Assembly (NCBI RefSeq): GCF_026309355.1
Contig: NZ_JAPJZK010000001.1
Coordinates: 2,810,501 to 2,874,500, forward strand
Direction of reading: 5' to 3'
From: Spartinivicinus marinus
GTDB lineage: Bacteria > Pseudomonadota > Gammaproteobacteria > Pseudomonadales > Zooshikellaceae
DNA: 64,000 nucleotides
The notes below the pieces were generated by a model, which was given only the letters and a program-made list of their open reading frames with translations, was not told the origin of the DNA and made no database searches. The translations under genes and the position numbers were made by a program. Positions 33,664-42,376 of the stretch are shown in pieces (within the stretch, counting starts at the first letter, position 1; each line of letters starts with the position of its first letter).

Positions 33664-34650
33664 TTAAAACTCTTCAAGAAACTGTGGGATTCTCTGCTCT
33701 AAATAATAGTTTGGTTTCATAGGGTGCTCACCACCTATAAAACCAACATGGCCACCAGTAGTTGTTAATTCTAGCTCAGTAAACTCACTTAGATCTTGTT
33801 CTTTAGGTAAACAGGCGGTACTGATCAGTGGATCATCTAAAGAGTGTATTATCAAAGTAGGGCAGTTAATAGCAGACAAGTAGTGTTTGCTACTAGAACG
33901 ACGATAATAGTCTGCAGCCCCGCTAAATCCATGAAGTGGTGCAGTGACATTATGGTCAAAGTCCCAAAATGTTTTATAGCGCTTAATATTGCCTAAAGTA
34001 CTTAATGCTTTGTGGTATTCTGTAGCGCCTTGAGCGATAAAAGAACTTTTTTTAATTTCAATATATTGGATTAAGTCTCGCAAAAAAAAATTTCGATAAA
34101 CCTTGGCAAAGCCTTGGTTCATTTGTTTGGCACACAAGTCTAATTGAAAGGGAACAGAAACAGCTACTGACGCAATAACTGAGCGGTTCTGCTGCGCTTC
34201 TCCTAACCACTTAAGCAGTACATTGCCACCTAAGGAAAAACCAATAACTGCTATTTTCAGGTAAGGAGTCTTTTGTTCTAGGTGATTTATAATGAATGTC
34301 AGGTCGTTTGTGTCCCCTGAATGATAGCCTCTTGGTAATAAATTAGGTTCACCACTACAACCGCGAAAATTCATCGCGACGCTATTCCAGCCTATTTTAT
34401 GTAGCGCTTGCTGTAAGCCTATAACATAGTGTGAGTTTGAGTTGCCAGTTAGACCATGCAGAATTAAAGCAAGGTTATGGCATTTTTGTGGGTTGTACCA
34501 GTCTAGGTCAATAAAGTCACCATCGGTTGTGGTAACTCTTTCCCGTTGTCGGGTTAATGCTAAAGGGCGTCGCAGCAAGGGCGACCAGATGGTTTGTAAG
34601 TGAGGGCCTGGTAACCACCAGGCCGGTTTAAATCTACTACTTGATAACAT
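33664..34650 (-). CDS. yheT: YheT-type alpha/beta hydrolase
   Basis: This 328-residue serine-hydrolase-fold protein starts with FKPAWWLPGPHLQTIWSPLLRR, the family's typical N-terminus. Then comes ALILHGLTGNSNSHYVIGLQ (oxyanion strand HGLTG), the nucleophile elbow AVIGFSLGGNVLLKWLGE with Ser in GFSLGG, the acid near HSLDDPLIS, and the catalytic His in TTGGHVGFIGG. The family resembles ABHD1/3-like esterases. The natural substrate is unknown, with lipid or ester candidates. Its ATG overlaps the stop of the DUF945 gene by one base, so the two are translationally coupled. It is the last gene of the rsmD operon. Confidence 0.85.
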   Translation of the reverse strand: MLSSSRFKPAWWLPGPHLQTIWSPLLRRPLALTRQRERVTTTDGDFIDLDWYNPQKCHNLALILHGLTGNSNSHYVIGLQQALHKIGWNSVAMNFRGCSGEPNLLPRGYHSGDTNDLTFIINHLEQKTPYLKIAVIGFSLGGNVLLKWLGEAQQNRSVIASVAVSVPFQLDLCAKQMNQGFAKVYRNFFLRDLIQYIEIKKSSFIAQGATEYHKALSTLGNIKRYKTFWDFDHNVTAPLHGFSGAADYYRRSSSKHYLSAINCPTLIIHSLDDPLISTACLPKEQDLSEFTELELTTTGGHVGFIGGEHPMKPNYYLEQRIPQFLEEF

Positions 34651-35999
34651 TACTGCATGGGTTTGCCATTAATTGTTAACTGTCCTTGTTGGAATTTAAT
34701 GGCAGATTTCAATTGATCATTTTCATTAATTATATACCCTTGACTAACAAAGATAGGGACTTGTGCTGCCAATGGGGTATTTTCTATTAATTTAGCAGGT
34801 ACGCTAACATTTGCAGAAGCTTGTACTGCCCCCATCAGTAACAATGGGTTTTGTAACATCGCCGCATTTTCAGCTTTTATAGTAGCTTCTAAATCGGCTT
34901 CGATTTTGCCTTGTTCTGTATTTGCCTGCAAAGTAGGGATCTTGATAACAGGGCCTGCAGCCAGAATTTTGTTTAAGTCATCTTGCATTGCGGCAAAGTC
35001 AGGCATGGGTGTTGGTTGGTCTGTACCACTTTGCATTGCTTGCTTTTGGAAGTCAGTAAGTTTTTTGGTGATTGACTGTACTGCCTCCGCAGGCAAGTTT
35101 TCTAAAGCAATGGTCAGCTTAATATCATTTGCAACCGGCTTGTTTTCAGCAACGACTTTTTGGGCTGCCAGTGTCGTATCAGCTTTGATCATTTTGTTAC
35201 TATCGGCTTCAGAATGAGCAGTTACAGTAAGGCCTTCAAAGGTGATGTTGGATGGCGCTTTGCCAAGAGGGCTGCTAGCAGATTTATTTGAGTTTATGGT
35301 AAATGCACTTAATTGGATTTCGTCATCACCTAGCCATAAGTCTTCAAGTAACAGTTGCTTTTTCGAGTGACCAGTCACTTTGCCAATAAACATGTTCATA
35401 TCACTGGAGCTAATTTGTAAACCATCCCAGTTGAAGTCTGCAACAAGTTGCGTCATGTTATTAGATAGCGAAAGCGTTATTTGAGCTGGCTGAAATGCCA
35501 CTGAGTCAGAAGGCTTGCCTTCTATTTTGTCTAAAGTAAAACCGGCAACTGAAGCTTCAATTGTAGAGTTGCCAGTAAAGCCAATGTGGCTTTGAACTTG
35601 AATTGGGTTCTTATTGTCTTTCCAAATTTTGGCAATGCCAGCTTGTTGTTCTTCAGAAAAGGGAACCTTACTATCAATTGCCGCTAAACCAAAGGTGTTT
35701 GGACCTTTTAGCAAAATAGGGCCATGGCTGATATGGTTATTGACTTGAAAAGTGAATGGTTCTTGATCTGCCAGCTTTACTGTTACAGTGTTTACGGCAG
35801 TTGATGTAAACCAACCGCGTTGATAGTCAACATCAATTTTTAAATCAAATGGCACAGACTGCAGAGTGGAAGAACTTTGTAAATGCTCCATTTCCGCTTT
35901 GAAATGCTTTTCTGCCAAGGTTCCTGTGAGGTAAGGTGCACCTGCAACCGCTATGGCCACAATGCCTAAGCCTACAACTTTTTTCATAAAGTCCTTCAA
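34650..35999 (-). CDS. DUF945 (YdgA-like) periplasmic protein
   Basis: This 449-residue protein begins with a short basic stretch and one membrane or signal segment (VVGLGIVAIAVAGAPYLTG), then LAEKHFKAEMEHLQ. The rest is a long repetitive beta-rich region with YQRGWFTSTAVNTVTV and LKGPNTFGLAAIDSKV, the DUF945/YdgA pattern. It probably stays anchored to the inner membrane with the body in the periplasm. Function is unknown; a link to flagellar or envelope assembly has been proposed for some members. The gene lies between rsmD (overlapping 4 bp) and yheT (overlapping 1 bp), in one operon. Confidence 0.75.
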   Translation of the reverse strand: MKDFMKKVVGLGIVAIAVAGAPYLTGTLAEKHFKAEMEHLQSSSTLQSVPFDLKIDVDYQRGWFTSTAVNTVTVKLADQEPFTFQVNNHISHGPILLKGPNTFGLAAIDSKVPFSEEQQAGIAKIWKDNKNPIQVQSHIGFTGNSTIEASVAGFTLDKIEGKPSDSVAFQPAQITLSLSNNMTQLVADFNWDGLQISSSDMNMFIGKVTGHSKKQLLLEDLWLGDDEIQLSAFTINSNKSASSPLGKAPSNITFEGLTVTAHSEADSNKMIKADTTLAAQKVVAENKPVANDIKLTIALENLPAEAVQSITKKLTDFQKQAMQSGTDQPTPMPDFAAMQDDLNKILAAGPVIKIPTLQANTEQGKIEADLEATIKAENAAMLQNPLLLMGAVQASANVSVPAKLIENTPLAAQVPIFVSQGYIINENDQLKSAIKFQQGQLTINGKPMQ

Positions 36000-36613
36000 C
36001 TCTCTGTTAAGTGTCTCTTAAACAAGTAAAAACATACTTGTCCTGCTTGTTTCTGACGGTGAATCTGCCAACAGGCCGGCACTTGAAGTGTAGTTAAGTC
36101 CTGTTCAGCTTCCACATAGATATAAGCATCAGCAGCAAGCCAGTTACCTGTTTCAAGCAACTGGCAGGTTTGGTTAAGTAGGCCCTGATGAAAAGGAGGA
36201 TCAAGAAATACTACATCAAACTGCTGGTCGCTAGGCTGGCTAAGCCACTTCACCGCATCAGTATTGGTTATGTTCGCATCATCTCCAGGGACCTGCAATT
36301 GGGATAAATGCTGACTTAGTTGTTGAGCTGCAACTGATGAGGCTTCAATAAACTGAACAAATTTTGCACCACGGGATAGCGACTCTAACCCAAGTGCACC
36401 TGTGCCACTATATGCATCTAAACAGTACGCACCAGGAATAGTCTGCATTAACCAGTTGAACAGGGTTTCACGTACCCGGTCTGTGGTGGGCCGTAGTCCA
36501 GGCAAGTCAGGAATAGTCAGTTTACGACTACGCCATTGGCCACCAATGATACGTAAGTAACTGGTAGCCTTTTTGTTGTGAGCATGACGAGATTTCGTGC
36601 GGGGTGATTTCAT
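35996..36613 (-). CDS. rsmD: 16S rRNA m2G966 methyltransferase RsmD
   Basis: This 205-residue methyltransferase modifies guanine 966 of 16S rRNA with SAM. The order is LRIIGGQWRSRKL, GLRPTTDRVRETLFNWL, AYCLDAYSGTGALGLESLSRGAK, where the SAM-binding loop is SGTGALG, then FVQFIEASSVAAQQL and the catalytic NPPF-type motif as DVVFLDPPFHQG. The basic N-terminus (KSPRTKSRHAHNKK) may bind rRNA. It is the first gene of the three-gene operon with DUF945 and yheT. In many gammaproteobacteria rsmD sits near ftsY, but here the upstream neighbour is on the other strand. Confidence 0.95.
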   Translation of the reverse strand: MKSPRTKSRHAHNKKATSYLRIIGGQWRSRKLTIPDLPGLRPTTDRVRETLFNWLMQTIPGAYCLDAYSGTGALGLESLSRGAKFVQFIEASSVAAQQLSQHLSQLQVPGDDANITNTDAVKWLSQPSDQQFDVVFLDPPFHQGLLNQTCQLLETGNWLAADAYIYVEAEQDLTTLQVPACWQIHRQKQAGQVCFYLFKRHLTES

Positions 36614-36745
36614 TGGGTATTAGTAAAAGTCCAAAAGCAAACTAACTGTACCTGATTTATACCGTTGTTGGCAGTGTTTAGCAAAAGCACAGAGTGTGCT
36701 GTAAGTGTACACAGCTTTTTGATTGTGGCATTAGCTATTGTAATA

Positions 36746-36785
36746 ATTATCGTAAAACGATAATCTGTTATTGTTTTACGATAAT
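36746..36785. promoter_or_regulatory. operator-like inverted repeats before the DUF2975-HTH pair
   Basis: ATTATCGTAAAAC at 36746-36758 and its perfect inverse at 36773-36785 are 14 bases apart. The first arm also overlaps a smaller palindrome ATTATCG-TAAAA-CGATAAT. A repressor dimer array is likely. The HTH protein encoded downstream is the natural candidate to bind here. Confidence 0.65.
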
Positions 36786-36807
36786 TTTATGTTGTGTGGA
36801 GATGAAT

Positions 36808-37308
36808 ATGAACTCGCTAAATAAAATAAAGCTAACGAGTGGGATGGCAGTCGTCAGCTTGTTAATTTTTCTTACCTATAATATTTACCTGTTTGTCAGC
36901 GGTGAAGGGTTTGTTTTGGACAAGGAGACAAGTGATAATGTAGAGGTTTTTACGAGAGTCATGACCTTTATAGGGTTAGAACTGCTTTATCAGGTTATAT
37001 TGATAATGTTGTTAATGTGTGTGTTTTTTCAGTTTTATAATGGAAAAATATTTGATTTAACTAACCTTCGCTATAGCTTTGCTATAGGCTGGCTTTGTTT
37101 GCTTTACCCTGTTTATTCATATGGCATTGACTTCTTGTTAGATGCAGTTTTTCAACCCCTGAATATAACTAGTACTTTTACTGTAAATATAAATCTTATG
37201 CCTATGGCAACAGAGATTTACTTAATTGCAGGTATTGTCATATTGCCCATAGTCTATATCCTGAAACATGGCAGTGCACTTAAATCAGAGTTAGAAGAGT
37301 ATATTTGA
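36808..37308 (+). CDS. DUF2975-like four-helix membrane protein
   Basis: I start at the ATG at 36808 (166 residues) because GGAG lies six bases upstream. A frame from 36694 is longer but lacks a site. Four hydrophobic helices are visible: VVSLLIFLTYNIYLFV (about 14-29), LELLYQVILIMLLMCVFFQF (about 59-78), AIGWLCLLYPVYSYG and TEIYLIAGIVILPIVYIL. The layout and the following small HTH gene match DUF2975 proteins, which are usually paired with a YozG-type regulator. The pair probably acts as a membrane-sensing or stress-response unit, but its role is not known. The HTH gene starts after an overlap-like 17 bp gap. Confidence 0.7.
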   Translation: MNSLNKIKLTSGMAVVSLLIFLTYNIYLFVSGEGFVLDKETSDNVEVFTRVMTFIGLELLYQVILIMLLMCVFFQFYNGKIFDLTNLRYSFAIGWLCLLYPVYSYGIDFLLDAVFQPLNITSTFTVNINLMPMATEIYLIAGIVILPIVYILKHGSALKSELEEYI

Positions 37309-37325
37309 CTCAGTGGAGAAATAAT

Positions 37326-37544
37326 GTGCCTATTGAATGCCGAATTCAACTATTATTAGCCCAGAAAAAAATCAAGTCTAAAGATTTAGCCGAGAAAATT
37401 GGTATAACACCACAAAATCTGTCTGTGTTGGCAAATGGGAGAGCAAAAGGTATCAGATTCTCTACCTTGGAAGCACTATGTGAAGCATTGGAATGTACAC
37501 CAGGAGATATACTTCAATATGAAAAGCCTGAAGATGAAAAGTAA
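37326..37544 (+). CDS. small XRE/YozG-like helix-turn-helix regulator
   Basis: I choose the GTG at 37326 because GGAG is seven bases upstream, giving 72 residues. A TTG at 37305 would overlap the previous gene. The protein is one HTH domain: CRIQLLLAQKKIKSKDLAEKIGITPQNLSVLANGRAKGIRFSTLEALCEALECTPGDILQYE. The layout of recognition helix (TPQNLSVLANGRAKGI) and CTPGDIL end are typical of the YozG subgroup that partners DUF2975 proteins. It likely binds the inverted repeats before the pair and represses it (inference). It has no sensory domain. Confidence 0.88.
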   Translation: MPIECRIQLLLAQKKIKSKDLAEKIGITPQNLSVLANGRAKGIRFSTLEALCEALECTPGDILQYEKPEDEK

Positions 37545-37585
37545 AAGGCGCTGGTGTAGTGGTGTTCCTGTTATGGGGCATAGTT

Positions 37586-37876
37586 ATGGTGATACATTGG
37601 AAAAATAAGGATATAGATAAAAAACTCATTCTAGTGGGACGGTCGCCTGATTTATTGACACCAGCCAACCGCAATATGATGATAGATTTGCTGCTGTTGA
37701 AGCTTTTTCAAGAAGATACTTATAAAGAGCTAGAAGTAGACTTACAAAGTTTGTTTGATTTACCTAACTCCTTTTCCAGCTATATAGCAGAATCTTTCAT
37801 GTTTTCTGGTCATTATCCACACTTTGAGGGGCCGGAAAAATTTATTGTAAATATTAAAGAGTTTATTGAAAGATAA
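37586..37876 (+). CDS. hypothetical protein, cytoplasmic
   Basis: The ATG at 37586 (96 residues) has GGGG seven bases upstream. A longer GTG reading from 37559 adds nine hydrophobic residues. The sequence is mostly helical: DKKLILVGRSPDLLTPANRNMMIDLLLLKLF, then a polar part (EDTYKELEVDLQSLFDLPNSF) and FSGHYPHFEGPEKFIVNIKEFIER. It has no cysteine pattern or known motif. It follows the HTH gene after 41 bp, and a strong hairpin lies just beyond its stop, so it probably belongs to the same transcript. It might be a partner protein of that regulator. Confidence 0.45.
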   Translation: MVIHWKNKDIDKKLILVGRSPDLLTPANRNMMIDLLLLKLFQEDTYKELEVDLQSLFDLPNSFSSYIAESFMFSGHYPHFEGPEKFIVNIKEFIER

Positions 37877-37892
37877 AAGCTATGGTTAATGA

Positions 37893-37926
37893 AATAAACT
37901 ATTGGTGGGTATGCCAATAGTTTATT
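37893..37926. terminator. bidirectional rho-independent-type terminator
   Basis: AATAAACTATTGG and CCAATAGTTTATT form a perfect 13-bp stem with an 8-base loop, 17 bp after the preceding gene. A/T runs lie on both sides. It ends the upstream transcript and probably also the convergent one. Confidence 0.75.
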
Positions 37927-37974
37927 ATTAATTGAACGACAGGTTGATGTTTAGCAATATTGACAAAAGCGCTA

Positions 37975-38214
37975 TTACTGATAATTCTGATTCAGGCTTG
38001 CAAGAATACTAGGCACAATAAAATTTATCAGGCTTTTTAATGGAGATGCCGCTGGTCCTAAAAACTCATCGGCTGTGCTATTAAAAGCTTTATGACCAAT
38101 GGTTAATAGGTCTTCAGGTTGAAAGCCATCTTTTAGACTGTTTACGGCAGTTGGTAACACATTTGCTGTTACTTTAAGCAATGATAATGCTGTGCTTGGT
38201 GGTATGGGTAGCAT
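37975..38214 (-). CDS. small hypothetical protein
   Basis: This 79-residue protein has AAGGAG eight bases before its ATG. It begins MLPIPPSTALSLLKVTANVLP and is otherwise helical (NSLKDGFQPEDLLTIGHKAFNS, ADEFLGPAASPLKSLINFIVPSILASL). It has no cysteine, no catalytic motif and no clear signal peptide. The moderately hydrophobic C-terminal segment might lie against a membrane. It is convergent with the preceding gene. The function is unknown. Confidence 0.5.
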   Translation of the reverse strand: MLPIPPSTALSLLKVTANVLPTAVNSLKDGFQPEDLLTIGHKAFNSTADEFLGPAASPLKSLINFIVPSILASLNQNYQ

Positions 38215-38661
38215 ATGAATTGCTCCTTATTATTTTAGATTTATTTGTTATTGCATCTACTCATTATTCTGTTTATTTACTTACTAAGTTTTTTAGCTGT
38301 GATGAGTCGCCACTCAACAACGATTAGTATTATGAGCAGGAATTATGTCTTCCTGCCAGTTGCAAATGAGATAAGAATCACAAGTAAATTTTATATATTT
38401 TTTTTTCAAGTGGGTAAAATTGAAACCGTTGACGGGTAAGCATGCTGGCTTCCCTTTATGTTAGTGAACCCCTATCAATCACTGGGCTGCATCGAAGAAA
38501 AATAATGCGGGTATGGGGTAAATGAATAAGGCATCATTACTTGATTTTTATAAGTATCCAACTGCTCGTTATATTGTTGTTCTAAGAGTAGTTTTTCTAT
38601 ACGGCATAAAGAGTACAATATCTTCTATGCTATAAGTAACAACTTTGATTGGTAGAAGCGA

Positions 38662-39171
38662 ATGGCTACAAAAATAGAAGTAATTCAAGGGGACATTACT
38701 AAGCTTGCTGTGGATGCAATCGTGAATGCAGCGAATAGTAGCTTACTTGGTGGGGGAGGAGTTGATGGGGCTATCCATCGAGCTGCTGGGCCTGAGCTGT
38801 TAGCAGAATGTCGGCAGCTACATGGCTGCGATACTGGCGAGGCTAAAATTACTAAGGGCTATCGTTTGCTGGCTAAGCATGTAATTCATACAGTTGGACC
38901 TATCTGGCGAGGTGGCCATAATCATGAGCCTCAGTTGCTGTCTAATTGTTACGCCAACTCACTGAAGCTAGCTGCAGACCATCAATTGTTATCGATAGCC
39001 TTTCCAGCCATTAGCACAGGGGTTTATGGCTACCCTATTGAGCAAGCAACTGAAATTGCAGTAGCAGAAGCTAAGCACTTTTCACAGCAAGAAACGTCAT
39101 TGGAGGAAATTATATTTTGCTGTTTTTCTGATGCTGACTTAGCTGTCTACCATCAAGTGCTTGCTTACTAA
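38662..39171 (+). CDS. ymdB: macrodomain O-acetyl-ADP-ribose deacetylase (YmdB-type)
   Basis: This 169-residue protein is a single macrodomain. It has [47 protein letters not shown], the ADP-ribose-binding signature with Asn-Ala-Ala-Asn and the catalytic aspartate region GGGVDGAIH. The later [14 protein letters not shown] loop is the second phosphate-binding loop. It hydrolyses O-acetyl-ADP-ribose and may remove ADP-ribose from proteins. No signal peptide. It ends 12 bp before the end of the convergent RND pump gene. No operon partner is evident. Confidence 0.92.
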   Translation: MATKIEVIQGDITKLAVDAIVNAANSSLLGGGGVDGAIHRAAGPELLAECRQLHGCDTGEAKITKGYRLLAKHVIHTVGPIWRGGHNHEPQLLSNCYANSLKLAADHQLLSIAFPAISTGVYGYPIEQATEIAVAEAKHFSQQETSLEEIIFCCFSDADLAVYHQVLAY

Positions 39172-39183
39172 AATTGTTAATTC

Positions 39184-42100
39184 TTACTTAGATTCTGGCA
39201 ATAGGCTTGCTTCCAAGGTCGTTTTATCTGTACGCAGTGCGTTGCTTTTAGGTGTTAACAGTACGTATAGCACTGGTACTACAAACAAGGTCAGAACAGT
39301 TGAAGACAGTAGCCCACCAATGATGGTCCAGCCCATGGGCTCCCACAGGCTACTGCCGGATAAGGTTAAAGGAAGTAACCCGCCAACAGTGGTAAGTGTT
39401 GTTAGCAAAATAGGTGACAGGCGGGTTATGCCTGCTTCAAATGCTGCACTGATAACACTTTTTCCTGCATTTCTAAGCTGGTTTGCATAATCGACTAAAA
39501 TGATGGAGTTATTCACTACTATCCCAACTAGAGAGCTGAAACCAATAAAAGCCATAAAAGAGAAGCTGTTTGCAGTGGCATAAAGGCAAATGAGTGTACC
39601 TATGATGGCAAAAGGAATAGCAGCAAACACAATGAGGGGTTGAGACAAGGATTTAAACTGAAAAACCAATACAGCGAAGATACCCAATAACGCAACAATA
39701 AGTGCTTTGGTGATGCCAGCAAACGACTCTGCTCGGGTTTCCTCTTCGCCACCAATTTGATAGCTCATGCCGACAGGCCAGCGTAGTTGGTCTAGCTTTG
39801 TTGCAATAGTTTGAGTTAGTTCAGCCACTTGGTAACCATGTTTTACATCTGCGGTGATTAGTGCGCTGCGCTCTAGGTTAAGGTGACGAAACATAGCTTG
39901 TCCTTCGTCAGGCTCAAGGGTTGCCACATGACGTAATGGCACGGTATTGCCTGTCATACCAGTAACGGTTACCCGGTCAAAGTCGTCTAGAGTGGGCTTA
40001 TCTGCATCAGCAAGCTTGACTACCACACTATATTCATCACCTAATTCATCCCTCATATTACCCACCGAGGTGCCTACTAAAGAAGCCCGTACTGTTTTAT
40101 CTATGGTAATCAGGGGAATACCTAATAACCCTGCTTTATCTCGGTTGATATTAACTTTTAGGTCCGTTCGATAGTTGCTCGTTGGGTTACGCACATTTAC
40201 AGTGCCAGCTGTTTGCTTAATGACTGTTTCTACTTGAGTAGATACCTGTTTCAACTGTCTGATATTGTCGCCTATTACCCAGATGGCAATGGGGGCATCA
40301 ATTGGAGGGCCTTGAATAAATTCTTTAACAGCAACTTTAGCGCCAGGGATATCACGAAATTGTTGTCGAAATGATGTTACTAACGCAGGCATAGCCAGTT
40401 TATCGTTATCTTTTAATTGTACGAATAACTGTGCATGATTTGGAGTTTCCCGTTTAGGGTCAACATTATAATAAACTTTTGGATTACCCCTGCCTGTATT
40501 AGTGATCACACTTATTACCTGGGGGTGGGATAGTAACTTTTGTTCGACTATTAATGCGATAGCTTGAGTTTTATCAAAACTTGTTCCTTCTGGAGTATCA
40601 ATATCTACCATTAATTGAGGCTTCTCAGCTTTTGGAAATAAGCTAACGCCTACTTTAGGGAATAACGTTAAGCTGCCAGCGAAAATCAGGCAGGCAATGA
40701 GTAATAGTAACCAGGGAAGCTTTAATGAAAACTGCAGTAGTGGGCCGTAAATATTATGGGTTAACAGGTTGATTAATTTTGGAATAGGGTTAATTGACGT
40801 AATACCACGATAGATTTTCGTAAAAAATTTATTATTGGCACTCTGGCTATTAATAAGGTGTTTCTTGGTAAAGTCATAAGCACAGTTATTTTTAGTTAGT
40901 AGTCGACTGGCTAATAAAGGTGTAAGTGTTAACGCAATAATGAGTGAAACCGATAAAGTTAAAATGACGGTTACTGGTAAAGACTGAATAAATAGACCCG
41001 TAGGGCCTTGTAACATAAGCATGGGCAAAAAAGCTAACAGTGTAGTAATGGTGCCACTGGCTACTGCACTGCTCATTTGTTGAGTACCTAAAACTGCTGC
41101 ATGGAAAGGTGCCTGGTTTTGTCTTAGTAATCGACCAATATTCTCAATAATAACAATTGCATTATCGACTAATAAACCAAGTGCAATCACTAAACCTGCA
41201 ATAGTAATTTGTTGTAGTCCGAAGCCACTCACATCCACTAAGCCAATTGCAATCAATATAGAAGTGGGGATAGCTAATACCACGACAAGACTAGGTTTAA
41301 AACCAAGTACTAAAAATACGATGATGCCAACCAGCACTAGACCTTGAACTAGGTTGCCAGTTAGGACATTAATCATTTTGGTAACGCTATTGGTCTGGTC
41401 AAAAATAGCCACGGCTTTAATATTGGCAGGTAATTTTTTCTGGAAATTAGTTAACGTGGCATCAAGGCCTTTCATGACGGAGAAAATATTAGTGTTCTCT
41501 CGTTGCTTGACTGAAATCAAAATACCTCGTTGGCCATTATATCGTGCATTGTGGGTAGGCTCGGCATCGGCAAAACTGATTTCAGCAATATCTTCAACAA
41601 ATACGATTTGATTTTTCGTTGCTTTAACTGTAGTGCGGCGAATATCACGGAGGTTTTTAAAGTCACCACTAGTACGCACGGTAAAGCGGCGGGCCCCTGC
41701 GTCAACATGCCCGGCAGGTACATTCACACTGGCTGCCTCTAGAGCGTCCAGTAAATTGTCTAAAGATATTTGTAGCTCGCGCATTTTTTCTAAGTCGGCG
41801 CGTACTTGCACTTGCTGTTCAGGGTAAGCCCAAACATCAGCTTGTTTAACGCCGTTACTACGCTCAAACTGTCGTTCAAGCTGTTCCCCATACCGTTTTA
41901 GTTCGCGATAAGAAGCGGTTTCTGATAACAAGCTGACTACGAAAATATTGACATCAGAAGGAGATACTTTGAGTACTTCCAATCGATGTAGCTCATCAGG
42001 TAAGTCGTCCCGAATTGATGCCATTGCTTGCACGACATCATCGTAATAATCTTCTGGGTCTTCAATATCTAAAAACTCTACATGAGCAAGCACCAGTCCA

Positions 42101-42357
42101 TCTTCTATCTTGCTTTTTACAACCTTAACATCCTCCAGCTCATAAATAGCTTCCTCAATAGGTTCAAGCACTAATTTTTCCATATCAATAGGAGTAGTGC
42201 CGGGATAAACTGCATACACCGTAGCCATTGGCATGGTTACCTGAGGGTCTTCAGAACGTGGCATGGTATTGAGTGATACCACCCCTAATACCACCATAAG
42301 CAGTACAACGATTAAGGTGAATTGGTAATTAACAACGGCAAGGTGTGGTAATTTCAT
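39184..42357 (-). CDS. RND efflux transporter permease, AcrB/HAE1-type
   Basis: This 1057-residue inner-membrane pump has the 12-helix RND plan with two large periplasmic loops. It begins MKLPHLAVVNYQFTLIVVLLMVVLGV then RSEDPQVTMPMATVYAVYPG. The middle has ILIAIGLVDVSG and GLVIALGLLVDNAIVIIENIG (proton-relay helix 4, LVDNA rather than LVDDA of AcrB). The second half has VGISLFPKAEKP-like and FSFMAFIGFSSLVGIVVNNSIILVDYAN. It expels drugs or lipophilic compounds using the proton gradient with an adaptor and an outer-membrane channel. The adaptor gene is directly upstream (19 bp), in the same operon. No TolC-like channel gene is nearby, so it shares one. Confidence 0.93.
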   Translation of the reverse strand: MKLPHLAVVNYQFTLIVVLLMVVLGVVSLNTMPRSEDPQVTMPMATVYAVYPGTTPIDMEKLVLEPIEEAIYELEDVKVVKSKIEDGLVLAHVEFLDIEDPEDYYDDVVQAMASIRDDLPDELHRLEVLKVSPSDVNIFVVSLLSETASYRELKRYGEQLERQFERSNGVKQADVWAYPEQQVQVRADLEKMRELQISLDNLLDALEAASVNVPAGHVDAGARRFTVRTSGDFKNLRDIRRTTVKATKNQIVFVEDIAEISFADAEPTHNARYNGQRGILISVKQRENTNIFSVMKGLDATLTNFQKKLPANIKAVAIFDQTNSVTKMINVLTGNLVQGLVLVGIIVFLVLGFKPSLVVVLAIPTSILIAIGLVDVSGFGLQQITIAGLVIALGLLVDNAIVIIENIGRLLRQNQAPFHAAVLGTQQMSSAVASGTITTLLAFLPMLMLQGPTGLFIQSLPVTVILTLSVSLIIALTLTPLLASRLLTKNNCAYDFTKKHLINSQSANNKFFTKIYRGITSINPIPKLINLLTHNIYGPLLQFSLKLPWLLLLIACLIFAGSLTLFPKVGVSLFPKAEKPQLMVDIDTPEGTSFDKTQAIALIVEQKLLSHPQVISVITNTGRGNPKVYYNVDPKRETPNHAQLFVQLKDNDKLAMPALVTSFRQQFRDIPGAKVAVKEFIQGPPIDAPIAIWVIGDNIRQLKQVSTQVETVIKQTAGTVNVRNPTSNYRTDLKVNINRDKAGLLGIPLITIDKTVRASLVGTSVGNMRDELGDEYSVVVKLADADKPTLDDFDRVTVTGMTGNTVPLRHVATLEPDEGQAMFRHLNLERSALITADVKHGYQVAELTQTIATKLDQLRWPVGMSYQIGGEEETRAESFAGITKALIVALLGIFAVLVFQFKSLSQPLIVFAAIPFAIIGTLICLYATANSFSFMAFIGFSSLVGIVVNNSIILVDYANQLRNAGKSVISAAFEAGITRLSPILLTTLTTVGGLLPLTLSGSSLWEPMGWTIIGGLLSSTVLTLFVVPVLYVLLTPKSNALRTDKTTLEASLLPESK

Positions 42358-42376
42358 TAAAGGTGACCTACAGCTT

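Noticed and set aside
38245-38439. 64-codon frame between small genes
   Set aside because: Hydrophobic start but no ribosome site, and it ends in poly-T coding; not convincing.
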